Positions 56,331-64,000 of a stretch of 64,000 nt of DNA are shown here, piece after piece. The position numbers and the translations under genes are program-made. The DNA lies in assembly GCA_027924585.1 (NCBI GenBank), contig BSBM01000597.1, positions 2,336,001-2,400,000 of the forward strand. The letters run 5' to 3'. Origin of the DNA: Larix kaempferi (lineage: Eukaryota; Streptophyta; Pinopsida; Pinales; Pinaceae). Below the pieces are notes generated by a model. The model ran no database searches. It was not told where the DNA came from and was given only the letters and a program-made list of their open reading frames with translations. Position 1 is the stretch's first letter, and each line of letters opens with the position of its first letter.

Positions 56331-57535
56331 ACTAGGCAATTATGCATAAGAGGTAGAATGACATATGATTAGATTTATTTCAATGCATTCACATTGGACT
56401 AAAATAGTTGCTCCTCTATATTCCTAGGTTATGTGAACATCCATCCCCTATATTTCCCTTCTTTTGTCACATGAGGTTTGTCTGATAATATGTATGATGA
56501 CATGCAGAGGTATGTTATTTAAGGTTTCTATTTGTTGACTATTTTATAGTGCAAATTCCAAATTTTCATATATGCAAATTCATATTTCTAATGTAATGTA
56601 TGAGGACAATAACTATACAATCCTTTTGCAATCCAAGGTTATAAAAAGAATCTAGAGATAGCACATGAAGGAGAGAATAAGAAACCGATGTATTTAGGCA
56701 CCACCACACCATGCTTGAGAATTTGTATATCCTTAAGGGCTTCTATGTTTATCTACAATCAATAGTATTCCATGTGAGTCTAATGTATGTTCCTTTTAAC
56801 CACTACACTTTCCCATAAAAATAAGTCACATGTATGGTACTATAGATTAGAATAAGTGGAACCTATAGATTTCCTAGTCTAATCATAAGTACATATCATC
56901 AACTAATCACAAGTAAGTACATGGACTATATAAGGATTACAAGTTGGGACTCTCCAATTACATGTAAACCCTATCTAGGGAATCCACCCTAAAAAAAAAA
57001 CCCAACCAAGAAACATGAACTAAAAAAACATTAGACCATGATACTCCTAGGCACTCCAAAGGCCCATCAACAACACCAACAAGTCCACCATTGATCTCCC
57101 ACTTGCATCACACAAGTATTCTAGGATATTCTCCAAGCTCACATAAGCTTTAAATATCCTTCACTCCTTTAGCTTGCATGTCTTAATTTAGGGTTTGAAT
57201 TAGAAAAAACCTATGCCTCCTTCGATCACACAAGTAAAAAAATCCAATAGATACCATATTGCTAGCCTTAAAATCTTCTTGTCCAACCTATGATTTTCAT
57301 CCTACAAACCATGTGTCATCTTATATTGAATCGCATTTTGCAACAATAGCTCTAGCTTGATGTTACAATGTAATATTATGATTACGTTAACATAAGATCC
57401 AATTCTTATTCAAACTATGCATCACACCAAGATCCAAGACTCATGTACTCCTCCAGTGCTCCATGTTCTTCCACAAAGATTTACATCACACAAACCCTAG
57501 GTCTTATTCTTTTGCATTGTACAAGTGCTAAGCCT
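56331..57535. other. No recognisable gene
   Basis: AT-rich, no domain. An A10 run at 56992. The sequence around 56900-57000 has short oligo-A and CCAACCAA patches only. Confidence 0.5.
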
Positions 57536-57539
57536 CAGT

Positions 57540-58420
57540 ACTTATTCCAAATGGAAGTCAATGGAGATCAGGCTATCCCATCGTGGGCATCATCTGCCCC
57601 CACATGCGCATATGAACCTCTTTCATTGTCTTGTAAGGGAGACACTCAAAGGAGGGCCCAGTGTCTAGAAACCTTTCAAAAAATAGACAAAAAATCTTTG
57701 AATAGAAAGGGAAGTTGGACCTCTCATCAATCACTACACGACATCTATCCAAAGCATAACAAAAAAGTCGCAAAAAAATGGTATACCACCTAATGCATCT
57801 AGGTCTCTGCATTAAGGAGTCAACATAATACAATAAAGGGAAACTAATGCACTTCCCATCACTGGTGGAGTGGGATAGCATTATAAGCAAAAGAGAGAGG
57901 AACCTTACCTCCTCTCAAACAAAATTAGAGATCCTTAGTTTCCCACCGCTTACCTGAAAAATCAGAGGGATGGACGACCTCATCACTGATATATCTCAGA
58001 GAGTAAGCTAGTTGAATCTTTGTTGTAGCACCAGATGGGACATCAAGGAACTAGGGAAAATCCTCCCCTCTCCTAGATAGCCCAGTGATGAAATAGATGT
58101 CCTCCTTAGTGGGTTGGAACCAATGATTGAGACCAACATGAAATGCCTGCCTTTGATGATACCAACATCGGATGAACTGACACAACAATGAATATTTTCC
58201 ATTAAGGGATGTCTCCTCCTGATAGAACTTCAGGAGGTTGAAATACCTCAAGATCTCTCTAGTCTAACAAGTAATGGGGAGAGGATACAAATCCATATCC
58301 CTCTTTGTAGCCTCCCATTTCTCTAAGCATGTTGAACTGATACAGTTGTGCACTCTCCTGCCGAGGAGGTTGTCGCCCCTCATGTCTCTGTTTCACATAT
58401 AACATGAATCAGTTTCATAA
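57540..58420 (-). pseudogene. Unidentified degenerate coding remnant
   Basis: The minus strand reads as protein in changing frames: QLYQFNMLREMGGYKEGYGF, VSSPHYLL, ILRYFNLLKFYQEETSLNGK, YSLLCQFIRCWYHQRQAFHV, FQPTKEDIYFITGLSRRGED, IQLAYSLRY, and near 57850-57790 CISFPLLYYVDSLMQRPR. The composition (W, Y, LL, charged turns) is that of a folded globular protein. I do not recognise the family and assign no function. It lies just inside the CACTA end described at 58510-60560, so it may be cargo or part of that transposon. Confidence 0.5.
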
Positions 58421-58509
58421 GTAGATATATAAAAAAATGTATATTTCATTCAATTAAAATCCTATTTAATGGCATTAATAATATATTTTTCTCTCAAAAC
58501 AATTTTTTT

Positions 58510-60560
58510 TTAGAAGCGGTGCACCGCTTTTAGTGCTTTTATACACACACTGCACCTTCAATGGTGTGTTTATATATAAACTGCACCATTTTATGGTGCA
58601 CTCAAATATGTCATGTGCACTACTATTATGATTCTATATAATTAAATTTTTTATTTCAACGGTACACCAACGACTATACGCACAGGGATATTTTCTAAAG
58701 TTTGGTTGATGGTGCTACTAAATCAAGTGAGTGCACTGAACACTGGTGCACTCACGTGTACTAGGAGCACCGTTAAATTATATTTTTGTATGCTCAATTA
58801 ACGATCCTCCATGGGAACATTAGTGCATTGGAAAGGGTCACTGAATTGACCTGAATGCACCATTGTTTTTTCAATTAATGTTTTTATGGAAATCAATTCA
58901 CAGTGCTCCTTAGGAATGTCAAAGCATTGTGCACCGGTGCGCTAACGTGCCAATGAAGCACCATTAAATTATGAATTTTCGGGTTTCAAACCCGGTGCAC
59001 CTATAGCATGTCATAGCATCGAAAACCGGTGCACTAATGTGCACTAATAACACCATATAATTTAATGTTTTCATCTAAAAGTTCTTGTTAATCGGTGCAT
59101 TCAATACGCATAAGTGCACCGTAAGGTCAATGCTCTACAATGTCAAATGCACCGATAAGCAGTTTAATGTTTTAAAATATATTTTCACGATGTAGTGGTG
59201 CATTTGATCTATTCATCTCACATCAACAAGAGTGCGCCTGTAAAATTTTATAAGGTGCACCGTTAGGCGGTGCGAGCCGAAAGGCTCGAACACACCGTTC
59301 TTTTTTTTAAATAGGACAATTTGAAGGTCAATTTTCAAGAATAATCTGCTAAAAATTTAAATTATGAAGTGAGAATCAATTTACCTACTGAACGACCCGT
59401 CAGGGAGGCATATTGGTGATGTATGGAAAATTTGAATTTGTTCCCATCGTTTGGAAAAATTCAAACTAGAGTCAGCAGCCAATAGGAGTGAGGAATTTGT
59501 CCACATGAACCATGGATGTGAAGGAGTCCAAATGGGTGAGGTGCAGCAGCGGTTCAGGTCGGCTCAATTATACTGGAGAGGGTAAAAATGAGTTTGATGT
59601 CGCAGTAATATTTTTTTATTAAACCTTGTTTCGGTGTGCCCAACAGTTAGGTGCACCGATGCGAGCAAGTTGTAAAATAAAATAATATTTTTTTTTATTT
59701 TATATTTTTAGTAAAATAATCGTCGATGTGTTTTGGTGTTGTCCGTGCACTGGGGCGTTTTGTATCATCTAATGCACCGGTATGAGGTTTTAAAAAAATG
59801 CGTAGGAATAAAATTATAGATTTTTATTTTTAATAAAAAAATAAGCGGTGGATTAGATTCTCTGACATGCACCAGGGCATTTATATACTAATGCACCATT
59901 ATGAGGCTTTGAGTAAACTTTTGCGAGATTTTTTTGTAAAAAATAGTTGTATTATTTCTAATAAAATATATATTGGTGTGTTCGTTATGATTAGACGCAC
60001 CGAGGTGTTTAATGTTGATGAATGCACCGAGATGAGGTCTTTATCTATAAAAGTTAACGTGTTTTTTTAATAAGTTTTTTTATAATTTTTTTAATAAAAT
60101 ATTATACAGTGCGTTTGTTTCTAATACACGCATCAAAGCATTTAGTATTCGCTAACACACTGCATATAGGCTTATAAAAACATCTGAGGAATATTTTAAT
60201 AAAACAATATTTTTAATTTTTTAATTTTTACTAAAATATAGTATGGGGTGTTTATGTTTAAAGGAATGCACCGGGGCATTTATGTTAACATAACACACCA
60301 GTTTATAGTTTTTTATCTTTTTTTTTGTGTTTGGCAATTTTTTTGGACATGGTGCGACATGGTATATGGAAGCCCCGTGCTTATGTATATGTAACTCACT
60401 AGTGCATTCGCATTAAAATAAGTACACCGGAAAAAGAAACATCCGCTAAAACCTCCGACTGCTCACCTCCGCTAGCGACCTTTAGTATAAACATATATTT
60501 GGACTCTTTTGAGCGGAGCATCCACTATAACCTCCGCTAAAGGGCCTTTTCCTTGTAGTG
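58510..60560 (-). mobile_element. CACTA (En/Spm) transposon end with subterminal repeat array
   Basis: The right edge reads CCTTTTCCTTGTAGTG (60545-60560), i.e. CACTACAAGGAAAAGG on the minus strand, the classic CACTA terminus. Next to it are inverted and direct AGCGGAGGTTATAG / CTCCGCTA motifs (60440-60540). Further in, over about 1.9 kb, GTGCAC/GGTGCA/TGCACC motifs occur more than 30 times in both orientations, and a diverged unit of about 125 bp repeats five to six times (about 59630-60330). Subterminal arrays bind the CACTA transposase. The other terminus was not found, nor a TNP2 transposase. Confidence 0.7.
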
Positions 60561-61012
60561 TTTGTTAGTTTGCATATTCTTGATATGTTTGATTGAATGC
60601 ATGGTTGCATGGTTGGGTATCTCATTTCTTGAAATGCACATGGAATGAGATGGATGATCAATTCACATGAGTGTGTATGACTGTTCATCTTTACTATCTT
60701 GAATGCCTGAAAACTAAACCTATTTAGTAGAAGAGTTTGTATGTGAATGGTTTGAGATATTCCCTTATGCATGATTAAGGAAATTTCATGCCTACAAAAA
60801 TTATTACTATACAATAAGATATGATTGGTTAAGTTCGGATAAACCTTAAATGAAAAGTATGTGCCACCTAAATATGATTATGAATTTCTTATGTTGTAAG
60901 AAATGCATGGAAATGAGAAAGAATGTATTTGTGTCTTTGGTATTCATGTCTTTGATAATGGCAATGAAATGCATGTAGGCATGCTTGAATATGTGGATGT
61001 TGGTTTTCAACC
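60561..61012. other. No recognisable feature
   Basis: Flank of the CACTA terminus, ordinary AT-rich sequence. The 110-codon minus-strand frame at 60482-60814 overlaps the transposon end and is not a gene. Confidence 0.5.
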
Positions 61013-61430
61013 AGAGCAAATTTAAGGTCTAAAATGGGCCTCCTAAATAAAATAATAAAATAATAGTTAAAATAATAAAATAATATTTATGAATTTTGGA
61101 GGAAAAGAGAAAAACTACTTTTTTCTTCTTCATATTTTCAACATATCTCCCTATCATTTTACTAAAATTTCGAGTGGGAGCACTTGTTGGATGCGGAATT
61201 AAATTCCAAATCCAATGGGTGCTCCCACTCGAAATTTGAGTAAAATGACAAGGAGATATGTTGAAAATACAAATTAAAAAAAATAGTTTTTTAAATGTCA
61301 AATATGCCAACTCAACCATTATGGTTGACTCTTTTCTTGAAATTCTATTGGTTCTTGAATTCAATGGCTCGTTATCTTATGAGGTGGCTCGTTTTCTTGT
61401 AAGGCCCATTTTAGACCCCAAATTTGCTCT
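61013..61430. mobile_element. Palindromic MITE-like element, 418 bp
   Basis: Terminal inverted repeats of about 30 bp: AGAGCAAATTTAAGGTCTAA at 61013 and its complement (TTAGACCCCAAATTTGCTCT) ending at 61430, extending through AAAATGGGCC. A second, inner inverted repeat is larger: TTTTCAACATATCTCC...ATTTTACT.AAATTTCGAGTGG (about 61133-61178) against CCACTCGAAATTTGAGTAAA...GGAGATATGTTGAAAA (about 61222-61268). There is no coding frame of its own; 65-111-codon frames are by-products. The target duplication is not clear. Confidence 0.8.
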
Positions 61431-62084
61431 AATGACTTTTTTGTTCAACTCATGATGTCGAGTGGAATGCTAATGTGATAAAATTAGGTTGATATAAGTG
61501 GAGAGGATAATGCAAACAAGTGGCCTTACATCTAAGGACCAAAGAAGAGCAATGCTTGTCAGATATTAAAACCAATAATAGAGATGGTAAGAGGCCTTGG
61601 ATGGAATAAGGTAAATTCTATGCCAATGTATGATTTTAAAAAAGGTAATTACATTGTTACTAAATCTTTTTTATAATGTGTTAAAACAATTAGCAAATGC
61701 ATTATGTTGATGGAATGTCTATGATAAGCATAGGTTATAGGAAATAACGAATATATAAATATTGAATATCTAATTGAAATGATTTGCATAGTACATAGTA
61801 CAAAAACTTGTAATGGAATATCTTATTGAAATAATTTGCATAGACTTATTGAAATGATTTACATAGTACAAAAATGCTAGTGGTGTCGAAAAGGGGACAA
61901 GTATGAAAAATTATTACTTGGTGTAAGAAATTCAATGCTTAAAATTATGATTCTAAATTCTACTGACACATATAGTGGTGATGTAATTCAGTAAGTGATC
62001 CCATGATTTTCCAGTGGTGTTAAGATGACCACAATGATGGATAGTTAGAAAACACTATAAGTGAATTTATATTGAGAAAAGCAT

Positions 62085-62117
62085 TGTGTGTGTTTGTGTG
62101 TGTGTGTGTGCGTGTAT
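62085..62117. repeat. (GT)n microsatellite
   Basis: Run of GT with a few interruptions (GTGTGTTTGTGTGTGTGTGT), about 33 bp. Confidence 0.9.
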
Positions 62118-62343
62118 GGCTAAGTTATTTTGAAACAACCATGGGTAATAAGACTTTATAAATTGTCAATGTGAATAAGACCATAGCTAGGCCCAAGATC
62201 TCATGGATGAGGACAGACCTTGCACTTATGAATCCTGAAATGATATTAAGGTTGATCTTATTTTGAGAGCACTCTTGGAGAAAGAGCCCTCTATTAGTGT
62301 GCTTGTATTGGGTTGATCTATGGGCTCTTTGGCGACCCTGTCC

Positions 62344-62482
62344 TTATTATAGATGGAGGGAGACCTCTCTAACAGAGAATTGACCTAACCTATTATAGAT
62401 GGAGGGTGACCCCTCTAATAGAATATATATATATATATATATATATGACCTTGGAGCGTGACCCCTCTAACAGAGAATTGAC
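62344..62482. repeat. Short tandem repeat, about 45-bp unit, interrupted by (AT)n
   Basis: TTATAGATGGAGGG(A/T)GACC occurs at about 62347 and 62392, and CCTCTCTAACAGAGAATTGAC-type sequence at about 62364, 62412 (shortened) and 62463. An (AT)n run of about 24 bp at 62424-62447 separates the second and third copies. Confidence 0.75.
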
Positions 62483-64000
62483 ATATAAATTTTCATTGTT
62501 TAAATTTTATAGTGCACAGTTTCTTACATATTTATTTGAATATATCGTTGGTGTGTTGAACTTTTTTAAGAAACGATTCCTAAGTTGTTTATGAATATTA
62601 TTCGATTGATGTGTTTAAGTAGGACAAGAGCCCTTTTTGTTTTGTATATTCTTGCATTGAATAATTAGAAGCAAAAACTCTTTCTTTTTACATAACTCTA
62701 CGTTGACTGTGCTGGTGACACCATAGAAGAGGATGACCCATCCCAATCCCCTTCTAGTTTTTTTATGTCCCTCTCACTGATCTCAAAAGCATTTATACGG
62801 TTATAGTTGGGATTTTTTGTCATCTAATGTATTTATGAAACTGATATCCTCCTATAGCAGATGATGTAAAGGTTTCACATAAATGATTATATCTCCATTT
62901 TTTAAGGAGACAACTATATGCATTGTAAAAAGGTTATACGTTATGAAGAATGCGATAAATTATTAATAAAATGTGTTGCGAGATATTTGCTTATGGAAAA
63001 CACTTTTTGTTGACTTTAGAAAGAGCGAGAACTTTATTTTTATATGTACTATTTTTTTTAATTAAGTAGGGAGTCGACCATCGTATGCTTGCACTCTCTA
63101 AACACTTTGGGCGGGCGATCTCTTTAGAGGAGAACCAACCCACCTTTTAATCTCTATATGAATTGTGTTTTTACAGGTTAAATTTGGGAAGGAAAGAAAA
63201 GGGTATTCTCTCTTTAGAGCATTGAACCCATTAGAGTTATATATAGGCCTTGTGTTATTCTATATGGAAGAGAGCAGTCTCTTTTGTAGAAGGTCTTACT
63301 CGGTTTTAATATATATATATAGTCAACCTTTGTGAATTATAAAATAGGTAGTGTTTTTGTTAATATTTTTGCTATAAGTTACATATGATTCATCTTTTGC
63401 GTAATAGGAGATATAGTTGTTATACCAGAGTTTAGACTTTGTTTGTTAGTGGCCCAACAAGGGTCACGGTCTTAGTGTTCTAACATATGTTGACAATTCT
63501 AAGGTTTGGAATTCGTGAGGAGCTCGGAACTCTCTTGCTTTAAAAGGTATATAACGAGCTCTATTTTCTTTAAAAATTTAGAACAAGATTTATTGTTTAT
63601 ATACCAGAGTTAAAAGTTGTATAAAAGGTTAAAGAAGATTTTAGTGCCTTAATTATTAAAAGCCGAGAATTGAGTTCATTACTAATGACTCTATTGAAGA
63701 ATAGGTGCTACTCGACAGTGTAGTATTGATAAAAAAATCATTGATATGTTATCCTCACAAGAACATAAGTCATTGGGTTTTGTGAAAAAAACCCAGCTTC
63801 ACGGGGAATTCTAGTAAGAGGTCTTGGACATAAGATTCAAGTCATGAAAATAAATTATTGCAAGAGAGTTTTCTTTGCTTATTCACCCTATTGGATATCT
63901 TATCTAGTTTGGGGGTGTCCTCTTATCCAAAAAAGTATAGGTTAGCAGAGTGTTTATGATTGGGTGGAACGTTGTAGTTGCACATTCAGTCACCAGATAA
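62483..64000. other. No recognisable gene to the end of the window
   Basis: AT-rich with an (AT)n tract at 63310-63321. No transposon domain or long frame. Short phrases such as CTCTCTTTAGAGCATTGAACCC recur loosely near 63100-63230 but do not form a clear repeat. Confidence 0.5.

Noticed and set aside
56802-56815. CACTACACTTTCCC as the missing left CACTA terminus
   Set aside because: Only CACTACA matches; the following bases differ from the right terminus and no AGCGGAGGT motifs are nearby.
57443-57793. Plus-strand frame of 116 codons
   Set aside because: Lies mostly antisense to the more protein-like minus-strand remnant and shows no motif.
60482-60814. Minus-strand frame of 110 codons
   Set aside because: Runs across the CACTA transposon end into flanking DNA; no motif.

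Overview
The window looks like a piece of a very large, repeat-saturated seed-plant nuclear genome, most probably a conifer. It is AT-rich, no intact host gene is visible, and almost everything recognisable is a decayed transposable element. Nested Ty3/Gypsy and Ty1/Copia elements, old LINEs and a Penelope-like element (PLE) with a GIY-YIG domain fit a conifer; PLEs are rare in plants but are known from conifers. The organism is an inference from this repeat content. No rRNA, tRNA or CRISPR was found.

Layout, left block (3.2-16.6 kb): three elements on the minus strand are packed together. Gypsy A (3253-10177) has a 2.4-kb LTR, an iMet-type primer-binding site (PBS), gag, protease and a truncated reverse transcriptase (RT). 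Two solo LTRs interrupt it, each with a perfect 5-bp target-site duplication (TSD): 5028-6506 inside gag, and 7046-7588 in the leader. Gypsy A itself breaks into the integrase of Copia B (10178-12229 plus LTR). Behind that lies Gypsy C (RT at 12.85 kb, gag to 15.15 kb, probable LTR 15579-16626).

Central block (18512-32820): Gypsy D is a 14.3-kb plus-strand composite with both LTRs and TSD CTATA. A 6.9-kb Copia element E (23392-30299, both LTRs, TSD CTGAA) sits inside its coding region. Gypsy D has an array of five CCHC knuckles, a second Gag-like module between protease and RT, and no integrase. Copia E retains recognisable gag, protease, integrase, RT and RNase H, disabled by a handful of stops and frameshifts, plus two tandem-repeat arrays between pol and the 3' LTR.

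Right block: 32.8-41.3 kb holds little beyond small duplications. Then come a long inverted repeat (41406-41929), a LINE tail (42850-43990), a longer L1-type LINE (44400-49560) split by an LTR-like insertion, a Penelope-like element on the minus strand (50060-51190), a 1.2-kb pyrimidine-rich microsatellite block (52.2-53.4 kb), a decayed gene of an unfamiliar 'SDGC..QFKN' family (54868-56330), an unidentified minus-strand coding remnant (57540-58420), a CACTA transposon end with a dense GTGCAC-type subterminal array (58510-60560), and a foldback/MITE-like element (61013-61430).

The elements do not form a pathway. They record successive insertion: Copia B was hit by Gypsy A, which was hit by two elements now reduced to solo LTRs; Gypsy D was hit by Copia E. 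Decay is mainly by point mutation to stop codons, with long stretches of frame preserved.
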